Source: Sphingobium sp. SYK-6 | GTDB taxonomy: Bacteria > Pseudomonadota > Alphaproteobacteria > Sphingomonadales > Sphingomonadaceae | Length of the DNA stretch: 64,000 bases | NCBI RefSeq assembly: GCF_000283515.1 | Contig: NC_015976.1 | Span: 3,814,501 to 3,878,500 of the forward strand | Reading direction: 5' to 3' | Part shown: positions 17,877-26,560 of the stretch, piece after piece | How the letters are laid out: the number at the start of each line of letters is the position of its first letter | Position numbering within the stretch: position 1 is the first letter of the stretch | Position numbers and translations under genes: made by a program | Notes under the pieces: generated by a model | Seen by the model: only the letters and a program-made list of their open reading frames with translations | The model's database searches: none | Told to the model about the DNA's origin: nothing

Positions 17877-17939
17877 GCGCGCTCCGCCAGTCGCCTGCCT
17901 GGATCGGGAGGCTCGTGAGGTTTCTAGACGCCGGGACGC

Positions 17940-18587
17940 CTAGCTGTCGAGGATCGAACCGATCGCCTGGCTGACCTCACCGATATCCGCCATGCCGTCG
18001 ACGCGGCTCACAATTCCCCGCGCTTCGTAGATCGGCAGGATCGGCGCGGTCTTCGCGCGATACTCCGCCATGCGCGTGCGCACGGTTTCCTCGTTGTCGT
18101 CGGGACGGCGCTTGAACTCGCTCGAGCCGCATTTGTCACATATGCCTGCAACCTTGGGCAGTTTGTAGCGGTCATGATAGCCTTCGCCGCAGCTCGCGCA
18201 GGTGAAGCGACCGGTGATCCGATCGACGAGGGCGTCTTCGTCCACCTCCAGCTCGACGACATGATCGAGCTGCCGGCTCCGCTCCGCCAGCAGGGTATCG
18301 AGGCTTTCGGCCTGCGCCGCCGTGCGCGGATAGCCATCGAAGATGACACCCGTGTCCGCGGAAAGCTGATCGAGCGCCTCGCCGATGATCCCGGAGACGA
18401 TCTCGTCGGAAACAAGTTCACCCGCTTCCATCACGGCCTTGGCCTTGAGACCGACCGGCGTGCCGGCCTTGACCGCGGCGCGCAGCATGTCGCCCGTGGA
18501 AAGCTGGACCATGCCGCGCTCGGCGACGAGGCGTTGCGCCTGCGTCCCCTTGCCGGCGCCTGGCGGTCCAAGCAGGATGATGTTCAT
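17940..18587 (-). CDS. adk: adenylate kinase (zinc-lid type)
   Basis: A protein of 215 aa that interconverts AMP+ATP and 2 ADP. The P-loop GPPGAGKGTQ is at residues 7-16, DGYPRTAAQA is the conserved nucleotide-binding motif, and the LID domain contains CASCGEGYHDRY and GICDKCGSSEF, whose four cysteines bind a structural zinc. It follows secY by 54 nt, as in most bacteria, but is not followed by rpsM. Confidence 0.97.
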   Translation of the reverse strand: MNIILLGPPGAGKGTQAQRLVAERGMVQLSTGDMLRAAVKAGTPVGLKAKAVMEAGELVSDEIVSGIIGEALDQLSADTGVIFDGYPRTAAQAESLDTLLAERSRQLDHVVELEVDEDALVDRITGRFTCASCGEGYHDRYKLPKVAGICDKCGSSEFKRRPDDNEETVRTRMAEYRAKTAPILPIYEARGIVSRVDGMADIGEVSQAIGSILDS

Positions 18588-18641
18588 AGCATTCCCCCGA
18601 TGTTTGCGCGCGCAGCCGGGCGAGCCCGGCCGGCCCGGTTC

Positions 18642-20009
18642 CTAGCGGATCTTGCCCTTCAGCCGGGCCTTCTTGATGAGATCGCGATACTGGTGCGCGA
18701 TGAGGTGGCTCTGGATTTGGGTCACGGTGTCGACCGTCACGTTGACGACGATCAGCAGGCTGGTGCCGCCCAGATAGAAAGGGATGCCTGCGCGCGCGAT
18801 CAGGAACTCCGGAATGAGGCAGATCACCGCCAGATAAGCGGCACCGATCACGGTGATGCGCGTCAGCACATAATCGAGATAGGTCTCGGTGTTCTTGCCG
18901 GGACGGATGCCCGGGATGAAGCCGCCATTGCGCTTCAGATTCTCCGCCGTTTCCTCGGGATTGAACACGACCGCCGTGTAGAAGAAGCAGAAGAACACGA
19001 TGCCGAGGCCATAAAGGGCCATGTAGACCGGCGTGCCGTGCGAGAGATACTGGTTGACTGCCAGCACCGCATCGCCCCACCCGCCGCTTGTCGCCTCCGC
19101 GCTCGCACCGGCGAACTGCGTGATGGTCAACGGCAGCAGCAGCAGCGACGAGGCGAAGATCGGGGGAATGACACCGGCCGTGTTGATCTTGAGCGGCAGA
19201 TGGCTGCGATCCGCCTGCATGATGCCCTGGCGGGTCTGGCGCTTGGGATACTGGATCAGCACCCGGCGCTGGGCCCGCTCCATGAAGCAGATGCCGGCGA
19301 TGAGGCCGAGCGCGATGACGATGATGCCGATGATGAGCAGGCCCGAAATCGAGCCGGTGCGGCCCGATTCGAAGAGATTGGTCAGCGTCACCGGCAACTG
19401 CGCGACGATGCCGGCCATGATGATGAGCGACACGCCGTTGCCGATGCCGCGGCTGGTGATCTGCTCGCCAAGCCACATGAGGAACATGGTGCCGCCGATC
19501 AGCGAGATGACCGCGGTCATGCGGAACAGCATGCCCGGATCGACCACGGCCTGTAGGCCAGACTGGGCGCCATAATTTTCCAGGCCTACCGCGATGAAAT
19601 AGCCCTGCACCGCGGTGAGGCCCACCGTGCCGTAACGCGTATACTGGTTCAGCTTCTTGCGCCCGGCTTCGCCTTCCTTCTTGATGGCGGAGAGTTTGGG
19701 CGAGAGCGAGGCGGCGAGCTGCACGACGATGGACGCCGTGATGTACGGCATCACACCGAGCGCGATGAGGCTCATGCGCTCCAGGCTACCGCCCGAGAAG
19801 GTGTTGAAGATGTCGAGAATGCCGCCCTGCGTCTGGCGATAGAGCTGGGCCAGCACCGTGGGGTCGACGCCCGGCAGCGGCACGAAGGACAAGAAGCGGA
19901 ACACGATGAGCGCGCCGATGGTGAACCACAGACGCTTCTTGAGTTCCGTCGCCTGGCTGAAATTGGCGAGGCTCAGATTGGCTGCCATTTGGTCGGCGCG
20001 TGATGCCAT
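18642..20009 (-). CDS. secY: Sec translocon subunit SecY
   Basis: A protein of 455 aa with ten predicted transmembrane segments. It forms the protein-conducting channel with SecE/SecG in the inner membrane. The first segment RLWFTIGALIVFRFLSFVPL and the plug/pore regions typical of SecY are seen, and the C-terminal cytoplasmic end contains RDLIKKARLKGK. I set the start at the ATG 20009 (MASRADQMAANLSLANFSQ), the conserved one; the longer frame to 20150 is not. It is 203 nt after rplO with a GACCCC/GGGGTC hairpin between. Confidence 0.98.
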   Translation of the reverse strand: MASRADQMAANLSLANFSQATELKKRLWFTIGALIVFRFLSFVPLPGVDPTVLAQLYRQTQGGILDIFNTFSGGSLERMSLIALGVMPYITASIVVQLAASLSPKLSAIKKEGEAGRKKLNQYTRYGTVGLTAVQGYFIAVGLENYGAQSGLQAVVDPGMLFRMTAVISLIGGTMFLMWLGEQITSRGIGNGVSLIIMAGIVAQLPVTLTNLFESGRTGSISGLLIIGIIVIALGLIAGICFMERAQRRVLIQYPKRQTRQGIMQADRSHLPLKINTAGVIPPIFASSLLLLPLTITQFAGASAEATSGGWGDAVLAVNQYLSHGTPVYMALYGLGIVFFCFFYTAVVFNPEETAENLKRNGGFIPGIRPGKNTETYLDYVLTRITVIGAAYLAVICLIPEFLIARAGIPFYLGGTSLLIVVNVTVDTVTQIQSHLIAHQYRDLIKKARLKGKIR

Positions 20010-20134
20010 GATCGCTTGCAATCCTGAAAGCTGTTGCGCGCCTCTCCGGGAAAGGAAAGGCCGCGTAGTCCCTAGCCGTCCGAGCGGCCCCTGTCGAATG
20101 CCGGATGCCTCATCACATCGTCGCCAATGCAATC

Positions 20135-20166
20135 GACCCCGCCCGCCCATATCGGCAGGAGGGGTC
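20135..20166 (-). other. hairpin between rplO and secY
   Basis: GACCCC (20135-20140) and GGGGTC (20161-20166) close a 32-nt element with further G/C pairing inside. It sits in the 203-nt gap between rplO and secY, wider than usual for the spc operon, and may be a processing, attenuation or stability hairpin. No T-run follows on the minus strand. Confidence 0.4.
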
Positions 20167-20212
20167 GGTTATGCAAGCTGGCAATCATGCGATTGAACCG
20201 GCCCGAAAACGA

Positions 20213-20695
20213 TTATTCGGCGTCTGCGGGCGTGGCCTTCGCCAGAATCTCGACCGTGCCGCCAGCCTTCTCGACTGCCTCGACGGCCGACTTCGATGCG
20301 CCAGCCACGGCAAACTTGGCCTTGGTGGTCAGCGCACCCTTGGCGAGCAGGCGCACGCCATGCTTGCCACCACGCGAAATGCCGGCTGCGCGCAGCGCCG
20401 CCTGATCGATCACGGCGGCCGCATCCAGCTTGCCGGCGTCGATCGCCTTCTGAACCATGCCCAGGTTCACTTCAGCATAGTCCTTGCGGAAGATGTTGTT
20501 GAAGCCGCGCTTCGGGAGACGCATGTGAAGCGGCATCTGGCCGCCTTCGAAACCGTTGATGCTGACGCCCGAGCGCGCCTTGGCGCCCTTCTGGCCGCGA
20601 CCGGCGGTCTTGCCCTTGCCCGAGCCGATGCCACGGCCCACGCGCATCCGGCCCTTGCGGCTGCCGGCATTATCCTGGAGTTCGTTCAGTTTCAT
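20213..20695 (-). CDS. rplO: 50S ribosomal protein L15
   Basis: A protein of 160 aa starting [20 protein letters not shown], the L15 signature, with [18 protein letters not shown] following. It is a late-assembly protein of the large subunit. The last residues are acidic (TPADAE). In this genome it is cut off from rpmD by 1457 nt with an inserted gene, and a promoter-like sequence lies 48 nt upstream. Confidence 0.97.
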   Translation of the reverse strand: MKLNELQDNAGSRKGRMRVGRGIGSGKGKTAGRGQKGAKARSGVSINGFEGGQMPLHMRLPKRGFNNIFRKDYAEVNLGMVQKAIDAGKLDAAAVIDQAALRAAGISRGGKHGVRLLAKGALTTKAKFAVAGASKSAVEAVEKAGGTVEILAKATPADAE

Positions 20696-20742
20696 TATGT
20701 GCACTCGCTTTCGCTTTTGTCGCGCTGATAGGAAGGGATGGG

Positions 20743-20771
20743 CCCATAGCGGGGGAAAGGGGCTTTGTCAC
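20743..20771 (-). promoter_or_regulatory. promoter for the rplO-secY-adk block
   Basis: On the minus strand GTGACA (20771-20766), a 17-nt spacer, and TATGGG (20748-20743) resemble a sigma-70 promoter, about 48 nt before the rplO ATG. It lies between the inserted acyltransferase and rplO, just where a replacement promoter would be needed. Confidence 0.5.
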
Positions 20772-20833
20772 GCCCAAGATTGCGATGGCGTCGCTCTGCC
20801 CTTCCGAAGAATCCCTCATCTGATCGCCTTTGG

Positions 20834-20931
20834 GGATGACAGGCCGCCTGAAAGCTGAGCAGATGCGGAAGGCGGTTTTTTGTGCGAGCGCGAAGGGAGC
20901 GGGGATAGCCCCGACGCGTAGAGAAACCGCC
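20834..20931 (+). promoter_or_regulatory. attenuator-like mutually exclusive stems before the acyltransferase gene
   Basis: CCGCCT (20834-20839) can pair with AGGCGG (20870-20875), and this is followed by six T (20876-20881), which looks like an intrinsic terminator on the plus strand. Alternatively GGCGGTTT (20871-20878) can pair with AAACCGCC (20924-20931). The two stems share the same bases and exclude each other. This is the layout of a transcription attenuator for the plus-strand acyltransferase, but loops are long (30 and 45 nt). Confidence 0.35.
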
Positions 20932-20962
20932 ACATCGCGCAAGCGCCGAAAGGGGGCAACGC

Positions 20963-22024
20963 GTGGGACATGTGGGAAGGGCCGACGATGACGCCGAAGG
21001 GGGATTCGGCTCGATCGAAGAGATTCGCATTCTTGCGACGCTGCTGTTGGTGGCGCTTCATGTCGTGGGCTATCCCGACGGGGGACTGCGACTCGCGCAT
21101 CCCCATCCCCTCCGCTTCGTTGCCGACCTGCTGGGAAACTTCCGCATGCCGGCTTTCGCGTTCGTGGCAGGCTACATCTATTGCCTGCGTCCGCCCACGC
21201 AGGACAGTTTCGGCGCGTTCATGCTCGGCAAGCTGCGCCGGCTGGCCATCCCGGGCGCGATCGCGGCATTGATCTTCGCGCTGGTGTCCAGCGCCATGCA
21301 TCTGCACTTCGCGCTGCCTCCCGAGGCGCTCTGGGAGCCCCTGGTCTATCCCTATGCCCATTTCTGGTTTCTTCAGGCCATCCTCGTCCTGTTCGTGGTC
21401 ATAGGAGGTGCCGATATTGCGACGCAGCAACGCGGCACACTGTTTCTGTTCGTCATCACCACGCTGATCGCGGCCGGACAGCCATCGCTGCCCACCCTGT
21501 TCTCCCTCGACTACGCGGCCGAGCTTGCCCCTTTCTTCACATGCGGCATGTGCTTCTACCGCTACCGCACATGGTTGAGGGCGCATGCGGGCCTGATCAC
21601 CATCATCGCCGCCGCCGCCAGTCTGGGGACTGTGAGTATAGCGACCATCGACTATCTTCTCCATGCCGCACCCGCGCCAAGAAAGGATGTGATCCATTCG
21701 ATGGCGCTCGGAATGAGCCTGTGCGCCCTCATCCTGCTGCACTGGCCGCACCACCCCTCGGCCCGCAAGCTCGGCATGTTCTGCTTCACCATCTATCTGT
21801 ATCATGTCTTCGGTACTGCGGCGGCTCGCATGGCCCTGCACGCCATGGGGATCACGTCGCTCATCGTGCATGTGCCACTGGGCCTTGCCATGGGATTGCT
21901 CGTGCCCATCGCGTTGCATCTCACGCTTGCGCCCTGGCCCCTGCCCGCTCAGCTCGTCCTCGGGCTCAGGCGCCGGACGCCGATCCCGGCTCCTGCCCCG
22001 ATCACGATGCCATCAACGATGTAA
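20963..22024 (+). CDS. acyltransferase family 3-like membrane protein
   Basis: A protein of 353 aa with about ten hydrophobic segments. The N-terminal segment RILATLLLVALHVVG has the conserved Arg and His of the acyltransferase-3 family, followed by NFRMPAFAFVAGYIY, the second family motif. Members O-acylate sugars, lipid A, or exopolysaccharide. Its start is the GTG at 20963. Encoded on the plus strand between rpmD and rplO, opposite to the ribosomal genes, it reads as an insertion into the spc operon. Substrate unknown. Confidence 0.75.
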   Translation: MGHVGRADDDAEGGFGSIEEIRILATLLLVALHVVGYPDGGLRLAHPHPLRFVADLLGNFRMPAFAFVAGYIYCLRPPTQDSFGAFMLGKLRRLAIPGAIAALIFALVSSAMHLHFALPPEALWEPLVYPYAHFWFLQAILVLFVVIGGADIATQQRGTLFLFVITTLIAAGQPSLPTLFSLDYAAELAPFFTCGMCFYRYRTWLRAHAGLITIIAAAASLGTVSIATIDYLLHAAPAPRKDVIHSMALGMSLCALILLHWPHHPSARKLGMFCFTIYLYHVFGTAAARMALHAMGITSLIVHVPLGLAMGLLVPIALHLTLAPWPLPAQLVLGLRRRTPIPAPAPITMPSTM

Positions 22025-22049
22025 TCGGCCTGGTCTGCCGTGCACGAGG

Positions 22050-22069
22050 CGCTCGCAAGTTCGCGAGCG
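22050..22069 (+). terminator. hairpin after the acyltransferase gene
   Basis: CGCTCGC (22050-22056) and GCGAGCG (22063-22069) form a 7-bp stem with a 6-nt loop, 26 nt past the acyltransferase stop. There is no T-run, so it is a weak terminator candidate. Confidence 0.35.
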
Positions 22070-22126
22070 TCTGAATGCAAACATGCGCGCCGCCCGGAAG
22101 CGACGCGCATGCGTGTCTGTCAGTGT

Positions 22127-22146
22127 GTCCGGTCGCGCGACCGGAC
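22127..22146. repeat. 20-bp perfect palindrome next to the rpmD stop
   Basis: GTCCGGTCGCGCGACCGGAC is completely self-complementary. It sits 7 nt past the rpmD stop codon on the minus strand, between rpmD and the inserted gene, and could be a terminator stem or a protein-binding palindrome. Confidence 0.5.
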
Positions 22147-22152
22147 CGCAAT

Positions 22153-22332
22153 TCAGCCTTCGATCACTTCCACCATGTGGGGAAGCTTCCGGATCGCGCC
22201 ACGAACCTCGGGCGTATCTTCCAGCTCGACGACGCGGTTCATCTTGCCGAGGCCGAGGCCGATCAGGATCTTCTCCTGATGAGCCGGACGGCGAATCGGC
22301 GACCCGATCTGCTTCAGCTTGATCTTCGCCAT
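22153..22332 (-). CDS. rpmD: 50S ribosomal protein L30
   Basis: A protein of 59 aa. The sequence [20 protein letters not shown], then [20 protein letters not shown] and [17 protein letters not shown], is a full L30, the small protein of the large-subunit central protuberance side. It is 5 nt after rpsE. It is the last gene before the inserted acyltransferase. Confidence 0.97.
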   Translation of the reverse strand: MAKIKLKQIGSPIRRPAHQEKILIGLGLGKMNRVVELEDTPEVRGAIRKLPHMVEVIEG

Positions 22333-22337
22333 GTCAG

Positions 22338-23081
22338 TTACTCCGCAATCGCTTCGGCGTCGGCCGCCGCGACCTCGGCCGAGGCACCGCCGCGCCGGAG
22401 CAGATCGGCCACCTTCTTGCCGCGGCGCTGCGCCACCGACTTCGGGCTGGTCTGCTCGGTCAGGGCAGCGAACGTCGCCCGGATCATGTTGTAGGGATTG
22501 GACGTGCCGACCGACTTGGTCACCACGTCGGCAACGCCAAGGCTCTCGAACACAGCGCGCATCGGACCGCCGGCGATGATGCCGGTGCCCGGAGGCGCCG
22601 TACGAACGGTGACCTTGCCGGCCCCGAAATGACCACGGCCATCATGATGGAGCGTGCGCCCTTCCTTGAGAGGCACGCGGACCATTGCCTTCTTGGCAGC
22701 AGCCGTTGCCTTGCTGATTGCCTCGGGCACCTCGCGGGCCTTGCCATGGCCGAAGCCGACACGGCCCTTGCCATCGCCCACGACGACCAGTGCAGCGAAG
22801 CCGAAGCGCTTGCCGCCCTTCACCGTCTTGGAAACGCGATTGATGTGGACGAGCTTCTCGACGAACTCCTCGCCACCATCATCGTCATTGCCACGACCGC
22901 GACGATCGTCGCGACGGCCACGGCCGCCACGATCCCGATCGCCACCGCCACGACCGCCACGGCCGCGACGCTGCTGCTGCGGTTCAGCGGCAACACCCGT
23001 CACTTCCTGCGGAGTGGTCTCGGGAGCGAGAACAGCCTGGGGCTGGTTGCCCTCACCGGTGGTGTTTTCGTCTGCCATCAT
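22338..23081 (-). CDS. rpsE: 30S ribosomal protein S5 with RG-rich N-terminal extension
   Basis: A protein of 247 aa (or 246 if the second ATG at 23078 is used), against about 166 in E. coli. The core [20 protein letters not shown] through [15 protein letters not shown] is typical S5, which acts in mRNA entry and translational fidelity. Before it lies an extension of about 70 residues that is rich in Arg, Gly, Asp and Gln with RGGRGG units. The tail is Ala/Glu-rich. The start codon overlaps the rplR stop (TGATG). Confidence 0.97.
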   Translation of the reverse strand: MMADENTTGEGNQPQAVLAPETTPQEVTGVAAEPQQQRRGRGGRGGGDRDRGGRGRRDDRRGRGNDDDGGEEFVEKLVHINRVSKTVKGGKRFGFAALVVVGDGKGRVGFGHGKAREVPEAISKATAAAKKAMVRVPLKEGRTLHHDGRGHFGAGKVTVRTAPPGTGIIAGGPMRAVFESLGVADVVTKSVGTSNPYNMIRATFAALTEQTSPKSVAQRRGKKVADLLRRGGASAEVAAADAEAIAE

Positions 23082-23446
23082 CAGAACTCCAGTCCGCCTT
23101 CACGGGCGGCGTCGGCCAGCGCTTTCACGCGGCCATGAAAGAGGAAGCCACCGCGATCGAACACGACCTTGGTGACACCAGCCTTGGTCGCCGCCTCGGC
23201 GACGCGCTTGCCGACATCGGCAGCAGCCTCGGCAGTCGCGCCGGTCTTGCCCAGGGCCTTGGAGCCGACGTCCTTGTCCAGGGTCGAAGCCGAGGCGACG
23301 GTCTTGCCGGCCGCGTCGTCGATGACCTGGGCGTAGATGTGACGGCCCGAGCGATGGACGCTGAGACGGGGCTTGCCGCCGGCGCGCGCCTTGATCGCGG
23401 TGCGGACGCGGCGCGTACGCCGGTCGAAGAGAGAGAGTTTCGCCAT
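23081..23446 (-). CDS. rplR: 50S ribosomal protein L18
   Basis: A protein of 121 aa: [20 protein letters not shown], the [20 protein letters not shown] segment and [20 protein letters not shown] identify L18, which with L5 binds 5S rRNA. It is 3 nt after rplF and its stop overlaps the rpsE start. Confidence 0.97.
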   Translation of the reverse strand: MAKLSLFDRRTRRVRTAIKARAGGKPRLSVHRSGRHIYAQVIDDAAGKTVASASTLDKDVGSKALGKTGATAEAAADVGKRVAEAATKAGVTKVVFDRGGFLFHGRVKALADAAREGGLEF

Positions 23447-23449
23447 GGC

Positions 23450-23983
23450 TTACTTCTTCTTGCCTTCTTTGCGGAAGATAAACTCGCCGTCATACTTGAT
23501 GCCCTTGCCCTTGTAGGGCTCGGGCTTGCGCCAACGCCGGATCTCGGCGGCCACCTGGCCGACCTTCTGCTTGTCGATTCCGCTGATCTCGACCGTCGTG
23601 TTGTCCGGGGTCTTGATCTCGATGCCCTCGGGCACCGGGAAGTCGACGTCATGGCTGTAGCCGAGCTGCAGCTTGAGGTTCTTGCCCTGGGCATTGGCAC
23701 GATAGCCAACGCCGGTGATCAGCAGCTTCTTGGAGAAGCCCTCGGTCACGCCGGTGACGAGGTTCTGCACGAGGGTGCGCTGCATGCCCCAGAAAGCGCG
23801 CGCAGCCTTGGTGGCGTTGCCCGGCTTCACGGAAATGGCGCCGTCCTCGAGCGTATAGCTGATCTCGTCACGCAGAGCCATGGCGAGCGTGCCCTTGGGG
23901 CCCTTCACCGAGAGCTGTCCGCCCTCGATCGTCGCGGTCACACCCGAAGGGATGGTAACCGGCTTCTTGCCGATGCGGCTCAT
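23450..23983 (-). CDS. rplF: 50S ribosomal protein L6
   Basis: A protein of 177 aa. [20 protein letters not shown] and the C-terminal [20 protein letters not shown] are diagnostic. L6 lies near the GTPase-associated centre of the 50S. Its start overlaps the rpsH stop by 1 nt. Confidence 0.98.
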   Translation of the reverse strand: MSRIGKKPVTIPSGVTATIEGGQLSVKGPKGTLAMALRDEISYTLEDGAISVKPGNATKAARAFWGMQRTLVQNLVTGVTEGFSKKLLITGVGYRANAQGKNLKLQLGYSHDVDFPVPEGIEIKTPDNTTVEISGIDKQKVGQVAAEIRRWRKPEPYKGKGIKYDGEFIFRKEGKKK

Positions 23984-24378
23984 CAGAACACCTCCGCCAG
24001 CACTTCGCCGCCGACATTCTGGGCACGCGCTTCGGTATCCGAAAGCACGCCCCGGGGCGTCGAGACGATGGTGATACCAAGGCCGTTGCGGACCACCGGA
24101 AGCTCCTTGGAGCCCGAATAGACGCGCCGGCCCGGCTTCGAGACGCGCGCCACATGCTTGATCGCGGGTTCGCCCTCGAAATACTTCAGTTCGATGCGCA
24201 GGCCAGGATGGCCGGCCAGCGCTTCTTCCGAATAGCCACGGATATAGCCTTCGCGCTGAAGAACATCGAGCACGCGGGCACGCAGCTTGGAGGCCGGGGA
24301 GACGACGCTATCCTTGCGCGCCTGCTGGCCATTGCGGATGCGGGTGAGCATATCACCCAAGGGATCGGTCAATGCCAT
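23983..24378 (-). CDS. rpsH: 30S ribosomal protein S8
   Basis: A protein of 131 aa starting [20 protein letters not shown] and ending [18 protein letters not shown]8 binds 16S helix 21 and in E. coli represses the spc operon through a site near rplE. Twelve nt after rpsN; overlaps the rplF start by 1 nt. Confidence 0.98.
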   Translation of the reverse strand: MALTDPLGDMLTRIRNGQQARKDSVVSPASKLRARVLDVLQREGYIRGYSEEALAGHPGLRIELKYFEGEPAIKHVARVSKPGRRVYSGSKELPVVRNGLGITIVSTPRGVLSDTEARAQNVGGEVLAEVF

Positions 24379-24390
24379 CGCTTCTATTCC

Positions 24391-24696
24391 TTACCAGCTC
24401 GACTTGGTGACGCCGGGGATCAGGCCCTTGTTGGCCAGATCACGCAGCTGGACACGGCAAAGCCGGAACTTGCGATAATAAGCGCGCGGACGGCCGGTCA
24501 GCTCGCAGCGGTTGCGCACGCGCGTCGGATTTGCGTTGCGCGGAATCTCCGCCAGCTTCAGGCGGGCAAACAGCCGCTCGGTATCGTCGAGCGACGTGTC
24601 GTTCGCGACGGCCTTGAGCTTCGCATATTTGCCGGCATACTTCTTCACCAGCTTCTTGCGGCGCTCGTTCTTGTTGATCGAACTCAGTTTCGCCAT
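24391..24696 (-). CDS. rpsN: 30S ribosomal protein S14 (zinc-free type)
   Basis: A protein of 101 aa, the longer, non-zinc form: [20 protein letters not shown] and [20 protein letters not shown], which lacks the CxxC pairs of the short zinc-binding S14. It is an S14 of the small-subunit head. It lies 41 nt after rplE. Confidence 0.97.
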   Translation of the reverse strand: MAKLSSINKNERRKKLVKKYAGKYAKLKAVANDTSLDDTERLFARLKLAEIPRNANPTRVRNRCELTGRPRAYYRKFRLCRVQLRDLANKGLIPGVTKSSW

Positions 24697-24737
24697 GGAC
24701 TTAAGCTCTCTTCCTTAGAAATTGGATCCGGCCACGC

Positions 24738-25313
24738 TCAGGCAGCCTCTTTTTCCGCCTCGACGGGGAACGGGAAACCGAAAAGGCGCAGCAGCTCGCG
24801 CGCTTCCTCGTCCGTCCGGGCCGTCGTGGTGACGATGATATCCATGCCGCGCACCTTCTCGATGCGGTCATAGTTGATCTCGGGGAAGATGATCTGCTCC
24901 TTGATGCCGAAGGCGTAATTGCCACGGCCGTCGAAGCTCTTCGGGTTGAGACCACGAAAGTCGCGAATGCGGGGCATCGCGATCGTCACGAGACGATCGA
25001 GAAACTCGTACATGCGCTCGCGACGCAGGGTCACCTTGGCACCGATCGGCATGCCCTCACGCAGCTTGAACTGCGCGATGGACTTCTTCGCCTTGGTGAT
25101 GACCGGCTTCTGCCCGGCGATGAGCTCCATCTCCTCGGCAGCCTGGGTGACCTTCTTCTTGTCCTGAGTCGCCTCGCCCACACCCATGTTGAGGACGATC
25201 TTCTCGATCCGGGGGATTTCCATGACGTTCTTGTAACCGAACTTCTCGGTCATCGCCTTGGCGATGGTCTCGTCATAGAGCTTCCTGGAACGCGGGATAT
25301 ACTTGTCAGCCAT
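24738..25313 (-). CDS. rplE: 50S ribosomal protein L5
   Basis: A protein of 191 aa with [20 protein letters not shown], the [19 protein letters not shown] loop and [21 protein letters not shown]5 binds 5S rRNA in the central protuberance. Its start codon overlaps the rplX stop (TGATG). A short acidic tail follows (EKEAA). Confidence 0.98.
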   Translation of the reverse strand: MADKYIPRSRKLYDETIAKAMTEKFGYKNVMEIPRIEKIVLNMGVGEATQDKKKVTQAAEEMELIAGQKPVITKAKKSIAQFKLREGMPIGAKVTLRRERMYEFLDRLVTIAMPRIRDFRGLNPKSFDGRGNYAFGIKEQIIFPEINYDRIEKVRGMDIIVTTTARTDEEARELLRLFGFPFPVEAEKEAA

Positions 25314-25621
25314 CAGATGACCTCCCCGGTCTTGATCGCGACGCGGACCTTCTTGCCGTCGCGCTCCTCGAAGCGGACGCGCGTGGCCTTGCCGTCAACG
25401 GCAATCGCGACATTGGAGATGTGCAGCGGCGCCGGCCGGCGATCGATCCCGCCCTGCGGGTTCGCCTGGTCGGGCTTGCGGTGACGGGCATGGACGTTGA
25501 TGCCGTCGACCAGCACCTTGTCCTCTTTCGGCATCACCTGAAGGACAGTGCCGGTGCGGCCCTTGTCCTTGCCGGCGAGCACGACGACGCTATCGCCCTT
25601 CTTGATCCTGGCGGCGCTCAT
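25313..25621 (-). CDS. rplX: 50S ribosomal protein L24
   Basis: A protein of 102 aa beginning [20 protein letters not shown], the KOW motif typical of L24, which initiates large-subunit assembly at the 23S 5' end. The start (25621) overlaps the rplN stop (TAATG); the open frame continues upstream but that part is not L24. Confidence 0.97.
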   Translation of the reverse strand: MSAARIKKGDSVVVLAGKDKGRTGTVLQVMPKEDKVLVDGINVHARHRKPDQANPQGGIDRRPAPLHISNVAIAVDGKATRVRFEERDGKKVRVAIKTGEVI

Positions 25622-25989
25622 TACAGCACCTCCGGCGCAAGGCTGATGATCTTCATGAAGTTCTTCGCGCGCAGCTCGCGGACGACCGGGCCAAAGATAC
25701 GCGTGCCGATCGGCTCCGCATTCTTGTTGACCAGGACGGCGGCGTTGCCGTCGAAGCGAATGACGCTGCCGTCGGGACGGCGCACATCCTTGGCGGTGCG
25801 CACGATCACGGCGCGGTGAACGTCGCCCTTCTTGACGCGACCACGCGGGGCGGCATCCTTCACGGAGACGACGATGATGTCGCCCACGCTGGCAAAGCGG
25901 CGCTTCGAGCCACCGAGCACCTTGATGCACTGGACGCGCTTGGCGCCGCTGTTGTCAGCGACATCAAGATTGGATTGCATCTGGATCAT
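25621..25989 (-). CDS. rplN: 50S ribosomal protein L14
   Basis: A protein of 122 aa ([20 protein letters not shown] at the start; [19 protein letters not shown] at the end). L14 lies at the subunit interface where it contacts EF-G. It is the first gene of the spc operon in E. coli; here it follows rpsQ by 83 nt with a hairpin between. Confidence 0.98.
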   Translation of the reverse strand: MIQMQSNLDVADNSGAKRVQCIKVLGGSKRRFASVGDIIVVSVKDAAPRGRVKKGDVHRAVIVRTAKDVRRPDGSVIRFDGNAAVLVNKNAEPIGTRIFGPVVRELRAKNFMKIISLAPEVL

Positions 25990-26016
25990 CGATCCGGTTC
26001 CTTCTCAATTGGCTTG

Positions 26017-26044
26017 CCGGGCCCTTGTCCAATTTCTGGCCCGG
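26017..26044 (-). promoter_or_regulatory. hairpin between rpsQ and rplN (S10/spc border)
   Basis: CCGGGCC (26017-26023) and GGCCCGG (26038-26044) form a 7-bp GC stem with a 14-nt loop, about 28 nt before the rplN start. This is the gap that separates the S10 and spc operons in E. coli. No T-run follows. Confidence 0.45.
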
Positions 26045-26072
26045 TAGTTCCGTTAAATCTGCTTTCGCCGGC

Positions 26073-26336
26073 TCAGGCCGCCACTTCGGGCGACTTGTGC
26101 GTATCGACCCGCTCGATGACCTTCCAGGTCTTCAGCTTGGAGACCGGAGCGGTCTCCTCGATGCGGACCGTCTCGCCTTCATGATAGGCATTGGCCTCGT
26201 CATGAGCGTGATACTTCTTCGAGCGGCGAATGATCTTGCCGTAGAGCGGGTGCTTCACCTTGCGCTCCACCAGCACGACCACCGTCTTGTCACCCTTGTC
26301 GGAAACCACCGTTCCCGTCAGCACGCGCTTGGGCAT
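26073..26336 (-). CDS. rpsQ: 30S ribosomal protein S17
   Basis: A protein of 87 aa: [20 protein letters not shown] and [20 protein letters not shown] are typical of S17, a primary 16S-binding protein needed early in 30S assembly. Fifteen nt after rpmC. Confidence 0.97.
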   Translation of the reverse strand: MPKRVLTGTVVSDKGDKTVVVLVERKVKHPLYGKIIRRSKKYHAHDEANAYHEGETVRIEETAPVSKLKTWKVIERVDTHKSPEVAA

Positions 26337-26351
26337 CGTTGCTTCCTTCTC

Positions 26352-26555
26352 TTACTTGGCCGCCGAGCGCGTGCGCTCGGTCTGCAGCGTCTTGATGCGG
26401 GCGATGTCGCGGCGCACTTCGCGGATGCGGCTCGGCTTCTCGAGCTGGTTGGTCGCAGCCTGGAAGCGCAGGTTGAACTGCTCGCGCTTGAGCTCGCCAA
26501 GCTGGTTCGCCAGCTCGTCGTCGCTCTTGGTCTTGAGGTCGTCGATCTTGGTCAT
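26352..26555 (-). CDS. rpmC: 50S ribosomal protein L29
   Basis: A protein of 67 aa: [20 protein letters not shown] and [20 protein letters not shown] identify L29, next to the exit tunnel and the trigger-factor/SRP docking site. It is 5 nt after rplP. The start 26555 is the family one; the open frame upstream is not L29. Confidence 0.96.
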   Translation of the reverse strand: MTKIDDLKTKSDDELANQLGELKREQFNLRFQAATNQLEKPSRIREVRRDIARIKTLQTERTRSAAK

Positions 26556-26560
26556 GACAC

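Noticed and set aside
18588..18641. rpmJ expected near secY/adk
   Set aside because: rpmJ is commonly elsewhere in alphaproteobacteria; its absence here is normal.
23135..24121. Plus-strand 328-aa frame opposite rplR-rplF
   Set aside because: Shadow of ribosomal protein genes.
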